From Afipia birgiae 34632 (lineage in GTDB: Bacteria > Pseudomonadota > Alphaproteobacteria > Rhizobiales > Xanthobacteraceae), in contig NZ_HG326652.1 of NCBI RefSeq assembly GCF_000308295.2, forward strand, positions 2,725,931-2,789,930: a DNA stretch of 64,000 nt, written 5' to 3'. Below, one piece after another: positions 7,335 to 16,756 of the stretch (positions are counted from its first letter, which is position 1; each line of letters opens with the position of its first letter). The notes under the pieces are model-generated. The model was not told where the DNA came from. It was given only the letters and a program-made list of their open reading frames with translations, and did not search any database. A program made the position numbers and the translations under genes.

Positions 7335-9143
7335 TCAGCCGCCCCTGCCGTCTTCCTTCTTCTTTTCGGCGGCGGCAGCGTTGGAGGTATCCTCGGGCAG
7401 GCCGTCACGCAGCTTGGCCTCGATCTTCGGAAGTTCGTCCGCCTCGGGCTTGAGGTCGCGGGCATGCGCCCACTGGAACTTCGCTTCCAGCGTCCGCCCC
7501 ACGCGCCAGTACGCATCACCGAGGTGATCGTTGATGGTAGGATCTTCCGGCTTGAGGTCGATCGCGCGTTCGAGATGCTTCACAGCGTTCTCGTAGTCGG
7601 CGATCCGGTAGTAGGCCCAGCCCAGCGAATCCACGATGTAGCCATCGTCCGGCCGCTGCTCGACGGCGCGGCGGATCATCTTCATGGCCTCATCGAGATT
7701 GATGCCCTGATCGATCCAGGAATATCCGAGATAATTCAGGACGTGCGGCTGCTCGGGCTGCATTTCGAGCGCCTTCTTCAGATCGACCTCGGCCTTCGCC
7801 CACTGCTTCGAGCGCTCAAAGCAGATGCCGCGGAAATAATAGAGCACCCAGTTCGGCTTGTCGGCGGTGCTGGCCTGGGCTTCGATGCCCTTGCCATAGG
7901 TTTCGCCGCAATCGGCGAACTTCTTGCGGGCGCGCTCGATATTGCCGAGCGCCATGATCGCCTCGACATCCTTCGGATCATCGGCGACGACAGCGTTCAG
8001 GATCTTGATGCCTTCCTCGGTGCGGTCGACAGTGTCGAGATCGGTCGCAAGCTGGATCTGCGCGTTGCGCTTGAGCGGCGAATGCGCAGGCACGCGCTCG
8101 TAGACCTTGATGGCCATCTGCGGCTTCTTCACGGATTCATAAAGGTCCGCGAGCGACAGCAGGGCGAGGGAATGGTTCGGGTTGAGGTAGAGCGCAAGCT
8201 GAAGATAAACCAGCGCGAGATCCTCGCCGCCGCGCCGCGTCAGCGACGCGCCGATGCCGTACAGTGCTTCGGCCGCTCCTTGCTGCGGATTTTCCGCCAG
8301 CGGCGGCAGCTTCTTGCCGGCCTTGGTTTCGCGAATGCCATCCACCACCAGCGGATGACGCGCGAGCTTCTTGTCGAAGCCCTGATAGACCGCTGTGGCC
8401 GCCGCCGCGTCCTTGTTGCGCGACAGCCAGCGCGCATAGGCATCGGACACCCGCAGCGCGGAATCGTCGAGCTTGTAGGCGCGCTCGAAGCGAACGCCGG
8501 CGTCCTTCTGCTTGTTCGCCAGTTCGAGGATCATGCCGGTGTGCAGATCCTTGAAGATCGGATACCACTCCGGACCCGCCAGCTTGTCGATGCTTGAGAT
8601 CGCGGTCTGGGTGTTGCCCGCGGCGTAGCTGGCCCAACCGGACAGCAGCGTCGCGACGAGATCGGTGATCGGCCCGCGGATCGACTGATTGATGTTCTGC
8701 TGGGCGACGGCGTAGTTCTTCTGCTTCAGCGAGCGCACGCCCGCGACCAGCCGCGCAACGCGGTTGTTCTTGTCGATGGTGAGAATGCGGTCGGCGAGTT
8801 TCACGGCCTCGTCGATGTCGCCGTCGGCGAGCGAGGCGATGAAGGCGCGGTCCAGCAGTTCGCTGTTCTTGGGATCGGAGCGGAGCGCCGCGCGGTAGAA
8901 TGCCGCAGCCGCGGTCGCATCACGATCAACGCTGGCATGGCGCGCGGCAAGGTAGCTGCCCGCTACCGTCAGGCCGATCAGATCACGCGCACTCGGATAT
9001 GGCGCCTGCTTGGCGTCTTCGCTGGCGCTGGTCCGGGTCTGCGCCGCGAGCGGTCCGACGCTGGCGAGAACCGAGACAAATCCGAGGGTGGCGACGGCCA
9101 CGCGGCTGAAACGACGTTGGAATTTCACGCTCGCCGGCTCCAT
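7335..9143 (-). CDS. Large secreted TPR-repeat protein
   Basis: A 602-residue protein with an N-terminal signal sequence (hydrophobic FSRVAVATLGFVSVLASVG, likely cut after LAAQ near 35) and many tetratricopeptide repeats. Clear examples run from about residue 435: YFRGICFERSKQWAKAEVDL, then VLNYLGYSWIDQG, IVDSLGWAYYRIADYENAVKH and INDHLGDAYWRVGRTLEAK. These act as a periplasmic protein-protein scaffold. The C-terminal NYLGY/DSLGWAYY pattern is shared with proteobacterial TPR proteins encoded beside ispE; the partner is unknown. The tail is highly charged (AEKKKEDGRGG). Confidence 0.9.
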   Translation of the reverse strand: MEPASVKFQRRFSRVAVATLGFVSVLASVGPLAAQTRTSASEDAKQAPYPSARDLIGLTVAGSYLAARHASVDRDATAAAAFYRAALRSDPKNSELLDRAFIASLADGDIDEAVKLADRILTIDKNNRVARLVAGVRSLKQKNYAVAQQNINQSIRGPITDLVATLLSGWASYAAGNTQTAISSIDKLAGPEWYPIFKDLHTGMILELANKQKDAGVRFERAYKLDDSALRVSDAYARWLSRNKDAAAATAVYQGFDKKLARHPLVVDGIRETKAGKKLPPLAENPQQGAAEALYGIGASLTRRGGEDLALVYLQLALYLNPNHSLALLSLADLYESVKKPQMAIKVYERVPAHSPLKRNAQIQLATDLDTVDRTEEGIKILNAVVADDPKDVEAIMALGNIERARKKFADCGETYGKGIEAQASTADKPNWVLYYFRGICFERSKQWAKAEVDLKKALEMQPEQPHVLNYLGYSWIDQGINLDEAMKMIRRAVEQRPDDGYIVDSLGWAYYRIADYENAVKHLERAIDLKPEDPTINDHLGDAYWRVGRTLEAKFQWAHARDLKPEADELPKIEAKLRDGLPEDTSNAAAAEKKKEDGRGG

Positions 9144-9285
9144 GATTGAAGGTGGTGCAACCGGTCAGCCCAGCAGCACCGGGACAATGGCTTGTTTGGC
9201 CAGCATCCGCAAGGATTCGAGCCGGTCGAGGAGCCCAGTTAGTATGGCGCAATCGTGGCGATCAGCCGTTCTCGCGCAATCGTGC

Positions 9286-10947
9286 TTACATCGACTGATA
9301 ATTGGGCCCGCCGCCGCCTTCCGGCGGAACCCAGGTGATGTTGCCGTTCGGGTCCTTCACGTCACAGGTTTTGCAGTGGACGCAATTCTGCGCGTTGATC
9401 TGGAACCGCGGACCGGCAGCTTCCTCGACCCACTCATAAACACCTGCCGGGCAATAGCGGTTCGACGGACCGGCAAAGACGTCGTGTTCGGAAGTCTTTT
9501 GCAGGTTCATGTCCGCAACCTTGAGATGGATCGGCTGATCCTCCTCGTGGTTGGTGTTGGACAGGAATACCGACGACAGCTTGTCGAAGGTCAGCTTGCC
9601 GTCCGGCTTCGGTCCCGGGATCGGCTGATGCGCCTTGGCGGGATCGAGCGTCTCGCGGTCAGGCTTGGCGTGGGACTGGGTGCCGAACAGCGAGAAGCCG
9701 AACAGCGTGTTGGTCCACATGTCGAGACCGCCGAGCGCGACGCCAACGACGGTGCCGAACTTCGACCACAGCGGCTTGACGTTGCGGACCTTGTGCAGGT
9801 CCTTGCCCACGGCGGAATCACGCCAGCCGTTTTCGTATTCAACGATTTCGTCATTGGCGCGGCCTTCCGCCAGCGCAGCCGCGACATATTCGGCCGCCTG
9901 CATGCCGGTGCCCATCGCATTGTGGACGCCCTTGATGCGCGGCACGTTGACGAAGCCGGCCGCGCAGCCGATCAGCGCGCCGCCCTTGAAGGTCAGGCGC
10001 GGCACCGACTGATAGCCGCCCTCGGTGATCGCACGCGCGCCATAGGCGATGCGCTTGGCGCCCTCGAATACGCCGCTGATCTTCGGATGGGTCTTGAAGC
10101 GCTGGAATTCCTCGAACGGCGACAGATACGGATCGTCGTAGTTCAAATGCACGACGAAGCCGACGGCGACGAGGTTCTCGTTGTAGTGATAGAGGAACGA
10201 TCCGCCGCCAGTGGACATGTTCAGCGGCCAGCCGAAGGAATGCTGGATCAGTCCCTTCTTGTGCTTGGCCGGATCGATCTGCCAGACCTCCTTGAGGCCG
10301 ATGCCGAACTTCGACGGCTCGCTGTCCTTGTCGAGCGCAAACTTCGCGATCAGTTGCTTGGTGAGAGAGCCGCGTGCGCCTTCGGCGAACAGCGTGTACT
10401 TGCCGAGCAATTCCATGCCGCGGGTATAGGAGGCCTTGTGCGAACCGTCGCGCGCCACACCCATGTCGCCGGTGGCGATGCCGCGCACTTCGCCGTTCTC
10501 GCCATACAGCACTTCGACCGCGGCGAAGCCGGGATAGATTTCAACGCCGAGCGCTTCGGCGCGCGGGCCAAGCCAGCGGCACACGTCGCCGAGCGAGCCG
10601 ATGTAGCAGTGATGGTTGTCCATCAGCGGCGGCATCATGAAATTCGGCAGCTTGATCGCGGAACTGCCGGTCATCCAGAAGAACTGGTCGTCCTTCACCT
10701 GCGTCTTCAGCGGGCAGTCGGCATCCTCGCGCCAGTCGGGGATCAGCTTGTCGAGCGACATCGGATCGATCACCGCGCCGGACAGAATATGAGCGCCGAC
10801 TTCCGAGCCCTTTTCGACCACGACAACCGTCAGTTCCGGATTGATCTGCTTGAGCCGGATGGCGGCCGCCAGACCTGAGGGTCCGGCGCCGACGATTACA
10901 ACATCGAACTCCATGGAATCGCGCGGCGGAAGCTCTTCGGTGCTCAT
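9286..10947 (-). CDS. Electron transfer flavoprotein-ubiquinone oxidoreductase (ETF-QO)
   Basis: Membrane-associated enzyme that passes electrons from ETF (fatty acid and amino acid dehydrogenases) to ubiquinone. The 553-residue protein has the FAD-binding VVIVGAGPSGLAAAIRL at about 16-32, a quinone/FAD domain with GCAAGFVNVPRIKGVHNAM, and a C-terminal ferredoxin-like [4Fe-4S] domain. The likely cluster cysteines are CPAGVYEW and CVHCKTCDVKDP. Length and domain order match the family. It is transcribed alone, divergent from the uracil-DNA glycosylase gene with a 113-bp intergenic region. Confidence 0.97.
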   Translation of the reverse strand: MSTEELPPRDSMEFDVVIVGAGPSGLAAAIRLKQINPELTVVVVEKGSEVGAHILSGAVIDPMSLDKLIPDWREDADCPLKTQVKDDQFFWMTGSSAIKLPNFMMPPLMDNHHCYIGSLGDVCRWLGPRAEALGVEIYPGFAAVEVLYGENGEVRGIATGDMGVARDGSHKASYTRGMELLGKYTLFAEGARGSLTKQLIAKFALDKDSEPSKFGIGLKEVWQIDPAKHKKGLIQHSFGWPLNMSTGGGSFLYHYNENLVAVGFVVHLNYDDPYLSPFEEFQRFKTHPKISGVFEGAKRIAYGARAITEGGYQSVPRLTFKGGALIGCAAGFVNVPRIKGVHNAMGTGMQAAEYVAAALAEGRANDEIVEYENGWRDSAVGKDLHKVRNVKPLWSKFGTVVGVALGGLDMWTNTLFGFSLFGTQSHAKPDRETLDPAKAHQPIPGPKPDGKLTFDKLSSVFLSNTNHEEDQPIHLKVADMNLQKTSEHDVFAGPSNRYCPAGVYEWVEEAAGPRFQINAQNCVHCKTCDVKDPNGNITWVPPEGGGGPNYQSM

Positions 10948-11060
10948 GATGTCATCTCGACATTGGGTGGTTCAGAATGTTTCTAATCATCGTTCTTCCC
11001 GATTTTTGGCGCAAGAACAACCCTGTTTCGCTGCAACGCAATCCGTCCTAGATTGACTCC

Positions 11061-11876
11061 GTGACCACGCTCGAACCCATGCCCTCCGCCCGCGAACTTC
11101 TCGCCTTTTATCTAGAGGCTGGAGTGGATTGCGCGTTGTCGGAAACTCCCGTCAATCGCCTGGTGGAAGAGCCGGCCAGCGAGGAGCGGCCTGCCGCCAA
11201 GCCCGCGCTGTTTCGCACCGCGAACCCGATCCCTGCGCCCGTGCTCGCAGGCGCTGCGCCGGCACCCGACGCAGCGATCATATCGGCCCGCGAGATCGCG
11301 CCCGGTGCGGCATCGCTGCAGGAACTGCGCGAACTGCTCGAACGCTTCGACGGTTGCGCGCTGAAGTCGACCGCGACGCGGCTGGTGTTCGCCGACGGCA
11401 ATCCCGAGGCGAAGATCATGTTCGTCGGCGAAGCGCCGGGACGTGACGAGGACATCGAAGGACTGCCGTTTGTCGGACGCTCCGGCAAACTGCTCGACCT
11501 GATGATGGCGGCGATCGGCCTCGACCGCAGCAAGGTCTACATCGCCAACATCATTCCGTGGCGGCCGCCGGGCAATCGCGATCCCTCGCCCCAGGAAACG
11601 CAGATCTGCCTGCCCTTTATCCGGCGGCAGATTCAACTGGTCGATCCGGACGTGCTGGTCTGCCTCGGCAAACCGTCGTCGCAGGCGGTGCTCGACCTCA
11701 AGGACGGCATCATGAAAACGCGCGGCAAGTGGATCGACTACGACACCGGCACGCGGAAAATCAAAGCCATGGCGACGTTCCATCCGGCGTATCTGCTGCG
11801 GCAGCCGATCTACAAGCGTCTGACCTGGCAGGACCTTCGCTCTGTGCAGAAGGCACTGGCCGGTGTTGCAAGCTAG
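11061..11876 (+). CDS. Uracil-DNA glycosylase, family-4-like, with incomplete Fe-S cysteine set
   Basis: Removes uracil from DNA to start base-excision repair. The catalytic motif GEAPGRDEDIEGLPFVGRSG (about 123-142) and the second motif HPAYLLR (241-247) are typical of family 4. The [4Fe-4S] ligands are not complete: Cys99 and Cys183 are present, but the expected partners are Phe96 and Trp167 (IIPWRPPGNR). A Pro/Ala-rich extension of about 85 residues precedes the domain. Translation starts at GTG 11061. The same cysteine-poor form seems common in alphaproteobacteria, so the protein is probably functional with an altered fold support. Confidence 0.88.
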   Translation: MTTLEPMPSARELLAFYLEAGVDCALSETPVNRLVEEPASEERPAAKPALFRTANPIPAPVLAGAAPAPDAAIISAREIAPGAASLQELRELLERFDGCALKSTATRLVFADGNPEAKIMFVGEAPGRDEDIEGLPFVGRSGKLLDLMMAAIGLDRSKVYIANIIPWRPPGNRDPSPQETQICLPFIRRQIQLVDPDVLVCLGKPSSQAVLDLKDGIMKTRGKWIDYDTGTRKIKAMATFHPAYLLRQPIYKRLTWQDLRSVQKALAGVAS

Positions 11877-11897
11877 CGAACTGAATCAGGCGCCTAG

Positions 11898-11938
11898 CCG
11901 ATGCCTGAACGTTCGCAAGACCGGATTCAAGGCATCGG
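11898..11938. terminator. Inverted repeat between convergent genes, possible bidirectional terminator
   Basis: CCGATGCCT (11898-11906) is the exact complement of AGGCATCGG (11930-11938), with 23 bases between. It sits between the stops of the convergent UDG and GFA genes. There is no T-tract on either strand, so terminator activity is uncertain. Confidence 0.4.
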
Positions 11939-11965
11939 CGATCGCCGCATCGAATCGACCGGCCA

Positions 11966-12388
11966 CTATTCCGCGATGATCTCGCCGGAGCCGCCAAGTT
12001 CAGCCGGGAAGTCTTTCAACTTGAGCAAGCCATCCCGCATGGGCATCACCGTCTCGGCGTAGTTCACATGCACGCCGGGAATGAAGGCGAGGGTCGGGAT
12101 CGTCGAAGCAAACACGTCCACGAGGCCGATGGGCGGATGATTGGTCATCAGATGCCCGCCGCATTTCGAGCAATACTGACGCTGGCTGAGTTCGGATTTC
12201 TGGAACGTCGCAACATACTCGGCTCCCGATGCAATCCGCACAGCCTCCGGCTTCCATAGGCTGAAGGCGTTTACGGGCCCGCCGGACCACGAACGGCAGG
12301 AACTGCAATGGCAGTAACCCATGGCCTCCGGTGCTCCGGCAACTTCCACTTTGACTGCGCCGCAAAAACAGCTTCCAAGGTGAGCCAT
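11966..12388 (-). CDS. GFA (CENP-V/GFA) domain zinc protein
   Basis: A 140-residue protein of the glutathione-dependent formaldehyde-activating (GFA) fold. The zinc ligands are all visible: CFCGAV near the N-terminus, CHCSSCRSW at about 26-34, and CSKCGGH at about 73-79. Family members range from Gfa to proteins with no known reaction, so the enzymatic role cannot be read from sequence. It is a single gene between the convergent UDG gene and the divergent MFS transporter gene. Confidence 0.9.
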   Translation of the reverse strand: MAHLGSCFCGAVKVEVAGAPEAMGYCHCSSCRSWSGGPVNAFSLWKPEAVRIASGAEYVATFQKSELSQRQYCSKCGGHLMTNHPPIGLVDVFASTIPTLAFIPGVHVNYAETVMPMRDGLLKLKDFPAELGGSGEIIAE

Positions 12389-12572
12389 CGCTCCCTCCTT
12401 CGAATTTGCCTGTCATCGATCCGCCTGCAGGCGTGCGGGAACGTCCGACAATACACCAAATGACGGGATCGCGGCGCGCCTCGATCGCAACGGCGATCCG
12501 ATGATGTCACACCGCAGCCATGCAGCGGATGTTGGTGGCGCAGATGACCGGTTCAGGCCATAAGCCTTCGGT

Positions 12573-12589
12573 GCTGCGCATTACGCAGC
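12573..12589. promoter_or_regulatory. Short inverted repeat upstream of the MFS gene
   Basis: GCTGCG and CGCAGC flank a five-base CATTA spacer, 17 bases before the preferred MFS start. If the start at 12607 is right, this is a candidate operator; if translation begins at 12520, it is coding and has no meaning. Confidence 0.3.
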
Positions 12590-12606
12590 CATCCGGGGCG
12601 CCCACA

Positions 12607-13815
12607 ATGAATATGCACATTGCAGACGGAGCTATCGACGACACGGTGGCGCGGGCAAATGTGCGGCGGCTTGCGGCCGCACAGGCGCTGACTGGCGCGA
12701 ATGCGGCGGTGATTTTCGCGACCGGCTCGATCGTCGGTGCGACGCTTGCGCCAGACATCTCGCTCGCAACCCTGCCGCTCTCGATCTTCATGCTCGGCCT
12801 TGCCGCCGGCACCCTGCCCACCGGCATGATCTCTCAGGCCTTCGGCCGCCGCACGGCCTTCATCGCGGGCACCGGCTGCGGCGCACTGTGCGGCGTCCTC
12901 GCCGCCGTCGCCATTCTGCAGGGCTCGTTCATCCTGTTCTGCGTCGCGACGTTTCTCGGCGGACTCTACGGTGCGGTCTCGCAATCCTATCGCTTCGCCG
13001 CGACCGACAGCGCGAGCGCCGCCTATCGGCCAAAAGCGATCTCATGGGTGATGGCGGGAGGCGTGTTCGCGGGCGTGCTGGGTCCGCAGCTCGTGCAATG
13101 GACCATGGATATCTGGCCACCCTATCTGTTCGCGGTGAGCTTTCTGGTTCAGACCATCGTTGCGCTGGTGGCGATGGCTGTACTTGCCGGCGTCAATGCA
13201 CCCAAGCCCGCCCCTGCTCAAATGACCGGAGGGCGGCCGTTGCTGGAGATCGTCCGGAAACCGCGATTCATCGCCGCCGCGCTCTGCGGCGCGGTTTCCT
13301 ATACCGCGATGAATTTTCTGATGACGTCCGCACCGCTGGCGATGAAGTTCTGCGGATTGTCGCTAAGCGATTCAAACTTCGGCATTCAGTGGCACATCGT
13401 TGCGATGTTCGGGCCAAGCTTCTTTACCGGCTCGCTGATCTCGCGCTTCGGAGCGGCGAAGGTCGCGGTGGCCGGCCTCATCCTGGAAGCTGCTGCTGCG
13501 GTGATCGGTCTGTCGGGCATTACCGCGATGCATTTCTGGGCCGGGCTTTTCGTGGTCGGCGTCGGCTGGAATTTCTCGTTCGTCGGCGCATCGGCGCTGA
13601 TCGTGGAAACGCACCGTCCGCAGGAAGGCAAGAAGGTTCAGGCTTTCAACGATTTCATCGTGTTCGGCCTGGTGGCGATCGGCTCGTTCTCGTCGGGCCA
13701 GTTGCTCGCGAGCTACGGCTGGTCGATGGTCAACATCGTGGTGTTTCCGGCCGTCGCGCTTGCACTGGTTGGCCTCGGCATTGCCGCACTGATGCAGCGG
13801 CGGGCTGTGGCGTAG
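12607..13815 (+). CDS. MFS family transporter
   Basis: A major facilitator superfamily permease of about 402 residues with 12 predicted membrane helices. The loop 2-3 signature is seen as SQAFGRRTAFIAG, and the second half begins after a cytoplasmic loop near PKPAPAQMTGGRP. It resembles the YnfM/quinolone-type group that lacks clear substrate-binding residues, so the cargo is unknown. The ATG at 12607 (MNMHIADGAIDD) is preferred; an in-frame ATG at 12520 adds 29 polar residues. Its stop directly abuts the stop of the convergent NCS2 permease gene with no spacer. Confidence 0.88.
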   Translation: MNMHIADGAIDDTVARANVRRLAAAQALTGANAAVIFATGSIVGATLAPDISLATLPLSIFMLGLAAGTLPTGMISQAFGRRTAFIAGTGCGALCGVLAAVAILQGSFILFCVATFLGGLYGAVSQSYRFAATDSASAAYRPKAISWVMAGGVFAGVLGPQLVQWTMDIWPPYLFAVSFLVQTIVALVAMAVLAGVNAPKPAPAQMTGGRPLLEIVRKPRFIAAALCGAVSYTAMNFLMTSAPLAMKFCGLSLSDSNFGIQWHIVAMFGPSFFTGSLISRFGAAKVAVAGLILEAAAAVIGLSGITAMHFWAGLFVVGVGWNFSFVGASALIVETHRPQEGKKVQAFNDFIVFGLVAIGSFSSGQLLASYGWSMVNIVVFPAVALALVGLGIAALMQRRAVA

Positions 13816-15144
13816 CTAGCCGATCGCGAACTTGGCCGCGAACACCAGCGCGAGCACCAGCACCGCGGGCTTCGCATCTACGAAGCGTCCCGCGAGAATC
13901 TTGATTACCGCGTAGGTGATGAAGCCGAGACCGATGCCGGTGGCGATCGAATAGGTAAGCGGCATCGCGATGGCCGTGACAACCGCAGGCGCGTATTCGG
14001 TCACGTCGTCCCACGCCATGTCCGCGAGCCCCCGCGCCATTACGCAGGCGACGTAGAGCAACGCGGCGGCAGACGCATAGGCCGGCACCATCCCGGCGAG
14101 CGGCGCGAAGAACAGCGCCAGCAGAAAGAACAGCGCGACGAATACCGCCGTCAGCCCGGTGCGGCCGCCCACAGCAACGCCGGAGGCGCTTTCGATATAG
14201 CTCGTGGTGGTCGATGTGCCGATCAGCGCCCCGAACATCGCGGCGAAACTGTCCGCCATCAGCGCCTGCTTCATGCGCGGAAGATTGCCGTGCTTGTCGG
14301 TGAGGCCCGCGCGATGGGTGACGCCGATCAGCGTTCCGGCGTTGTCGAACACATCGATAAAGAGAAAGCTGAACACCACGATCAGGAATGTCAGTTCGGT
14401 GGCGCGCGAGAAATCGAGCTGGAACAATGTCGGCGCCAGCGACGGCGGCAGCGACACCACACCGTTGAAGCTGGTCAGCCCCAGCGGCAACCCGATCAGC
14501 GAGACCGCAAGAATGCCGATCAGCGTTCCGCTGGCGATGTTGCGCGCGTTCATCGCCACGATCAGCGCAAAGCCCAGCAGGCACAGCACCGGCGCCGGAT
14601 GCGCGACGCCGAGCGGACCCGCTGTTACCAAGGTCGCCGGGCTCGCCACCACGATCTTGGCCTGCTCAAGCGCGATGATCGCAAGAAACAACCCGACGCC
14701 GGCGGAGATCGCGAATTTCAGGTTTCGCGGAATGGCGTCGATGACATATTCCCGCAGCCGGAAGATCGACAGCGCGAAGAAGATCACGCCCGAACAGAAC
14801 ACCGCGGCGAGCGCCTGCTGCCACGTGTACTTGTAGCCAATCACGACGGTGAACGCGAAGAACGCGTTCAGCCCCATGCCGGGCGCGAGCGCGATCGGAT
14901 AGTTCGCCAGAAACGCCATCGCCAGCGTCGACACCGACGCTGCAAGACAGGTCGCGACGAACACCGCGCCCTTGTCCATGCCGGCATTGGCGAGAATGAC
15001 CGGATTGACGAACACGATGTAGACCATGGTCAGGAACGTGGTGACCGCGGCGACGAATTCGGTGCGAACTGTCGTGCCGTGCTGGGTGAGGCCGAACTGG
15101 CGGTCGAGAAATGTCGTCCCGGATTTTTCCGCCTGCTCGCTCAT
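13816..15144 (-). CDS. NCS2 family purine permease (AzgA/PbuG-like)
   Basis: A 442-residue inner-membrane permease of the NCS2 AzgA subgroup, probably a proton-linked hypoxanthine/guanine/adenine importer. Diagnostic stretches are TEFVAAVTTFLTMVYIVFVN near residue 30, APGMGLNAFFAFTVV, and the family-specific FIDVFDNAGTLIGV and ALIGTSTTTSYIES in the second half. About 13 hydrophobic helices are visible. Substrate is inferred from subgroup motifs. The gene follows the GT39-like gene by 12 bases on the same strand and could be co-transcribed; apt, which salvages adenine, lies about 25 kb away. Confidence 0.92.
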   Translation of the reverse strand: MSEQAEKSGTTFLDRQFGLTQHGTTVRTEFVAAVTTFLTMVYIVFVNPVILANAGMDKGAVFVATCLAASVSTLAMAFLANYPIALAPGMGLNAFFAFTVVIGYKYTWQQALAAVFCSGVIFFALSIFRLREYVIDAIPRNLKFAISAGVGLFLAIIALEQAKIVVASPATLVTAGPLGVAHPAPVLCLLGFALIVAMNARNIASGTLIGILAVSLIGLPLGLTSFNGVVSLPPSLAPTLFQLDFSRATELTFLIVVFSFLFIDVFDNAGTLIGVTHRAGLTDKHGNLPRMKQALMADSFAAMFGALIGTSTTTSYIESASGVAVGGRTGLTAVFVALFFLLALFFAPLAGMVPAYASAAALLYVACVMARGLADMAWDDVTEYAPAVVTAIAMPLTYSIATGIGLGFITYAVIKILAGRFVDAKPAVLVLALVFAAKFAIG

Positions 15145-15156
15145 GATGTCTCGCTG

Positions 15157-16683
15157 TTATCGAGAGCCCGGCCGGGCCGTCTGCGGACGGACAATGCCCC
15201 AGCCGATCCGCACCAGCGCCTGGCGGCCCTTGACCAGACGCTCGAATGATCGCGGCACTTCCGGCACGAGGCCGGGAAACCGCTTCAGAATGTCAGGAGG
15301 CGGTGTGCCGGCAGTATCCGCCGCGCGCCAGACCACCACGCCGCCGTTCTCGGTGAAGAGCTTTGGCGTGATCCACGGCGTCTCTTGCGGTGTTGCATCG
15401 AACATCACGTGCGGGCGCGAGGACGCCCCGAAGCCGATCAGCGTCGCAAGATGCGGATCGCCCGCCACTGCCGCCAGCGGGCGGCCGGTGCGGCGCTCGA
15501 AGTTCTCGCCGAAGAAGCGCCCGATATCCCGCGCCGGAAGCGAGGTCTTGACCTCGGTGCTTCCGATCCATGGCTGGATGAATGTCACGCCGAGGACAAC
15601 GGCAATCGGCGCCGCCATGATGACCAGCCACACCGAACGCAGGAGTTGTTGCCGCCGCAGCGCGATCAGATCTCCTGCCGCAATGACAACCGCAAGCCCT
15701 GCGAGCAGGAGAACGACTCCGTCGCCGCCGATCACCTGATCGCGGTCAAACAGCGCGGCGATGAAGCTGAGCACAACCGGAGGGACCAGCGCGAACACAT
15801 AAACGAACAGCCGCGCGAACGGATCGACCGGCGGACGGAAGATCAGCGGCGGGTCTTCACTCTTGCGGTCGAGGGCGCGCGAATTGGTGATCAGCAGCAG
15901 CGCCACGCCGGACAAGCCGAACAACAGCCCCGCCAGCAGCCCGCCCCATCCGAGCAGCCGGTCCTGAAGCTCCGCCACCACAGGCAGCGACGGCAGCGCC
16001 AGTGCATTCGCACGGATCAGCCAGATCACATATGGCAGCACCAGCACCATCACCACGACGGCGGCATAAAGCGGATCGGTCGACAACAGCGCGCGGCGGC
16101 CTTTCGGCGTCGCCAGCACGAACACCGCCAGCAGAGCCAGCAATGGCAATGCCGCCGACGTGGTCAGGATCAGGAGGCCGATCTCGATCGGCAACCAGAA
16201 CCACGCGCGACGCCGCGCCTGCCCGACGATCTGCCAGGTGTGGAGCAGGATCAGCGCCCACAGCGGCCGCGCGACGATGAGCGGGCCGAACTCTGCGCCC
16301 GGAAACGAAAAGGCAGTGATCGTCGCCGTCAGCAGCACGGCGAGAATCGCCTGCTGCGCGCCGACGATGGCGCGGCTCAGCTTGAACAGCGCCCAGAACG
16401 TCAGGATGAAACAGAGCTGCGACAGCAGGTAGACGCCAAAAATATGGCCACCGGACAGGCGGAAAGCGACATCGGCGAGCCAGAACGCGAGGGGCGGGCC
16501 GAGATGGGTGCCGACCTGGTACTCCCGGCCGAACGCCAGCACCGTGGCGACGTCGCCGGGCGGGCTTCCGTACAATAACCAGGGCAAGAACAACCAGAGC
16601 GCCGACTGCGCCAGCACCACGATCCAGAAGATCAGGCGCGGCCGGGCGCGGACCAGTTCAACGATCAGGGATGTGAAACGCAT
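15157..16683 (-). CDS. GT39/ArnT-like glycosyltransferase, polytopic membrane protein
   Basis: A 508-residue protein with 11-13 hydrophobic helices and a C-terminal soluble part. The first periplasmic loop SPPGDVATVLAFGREYQVG followed by THLGPPLAFWLADVAFRLSG matches dolichyl-phosphate-mannose/undecaprenyl-phosphate sugar transferases (GT39/GT83). The acceptor could be lipid A, a membrane lipid or a protein; sequence does not say. The ATG at 16683 (MRFTSLIVELV) is preferred over an in-frame GTG at 16719. It is followed 12 bases later by the purine permease gene and preceded by rnhB on the same strand. Confidence 0.82.
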   Translation of the reverse strand: MRFTSLIVELVRARPRLIFWIVVLAQSALWLFLPWLLYGSPPGDVATVLAFGREYQVGTHLGPPLAFWLADVAFRLSGGHIFGVYLLSQLCFILTFWALFKLSRAIVGAQQAILAVLLTATITAFSFPGAEFGPLIVARPLWALILLHTWQIVGQARRRAWFWLPIEIGLLILTTSAALPLLALLAVFVLATPKGRRALLSTDPLYAAVVVMVLVLPYVIWLIRANALALPSLPVVAELQDRLLGWGGLLAGLLFGLSGVALLLITNSRALDRKSEDPPLIFRPPVDPFARLFVYVFALVPPVVLSFIAALFDRDQVIGGDGVVLLLAGLAVVIAAGDLIALRRQQLLRSVWLVIMAAPIAVVLGVTFIQPWIGSTEVKTSLPARDIGRFFGENFERRTGRPLAAVAGDPHLATLIGFGASSRPHVMFDATPQETPWITPKLFTENGGVVVWRAADTAGTPPPDILKRFPGLVPEVPRSFERLVKGRQALVRIGWGIVRPQTARPGSR

Positions 16684-16756
16684 GAAACGTTTAAACCGGC
16701 CGTGCGAGGGACGCCTCACTGATAAAGCGCATGAGGCGATCAGGCAACCGAGCCGC

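Noticed and set aside
7326-8597. 423-residue frame opposite the TPR gene
   Set aside because: Antisense shadow of a clear TPR protein; composition is Arg/Leu/Gly/Ala noise.
9010-10878. 622-residue frame opposite ETF-QO
   Set aside because: ETF-QO on the minus strand is unmistakable; the frame is a codon-bias artefact.
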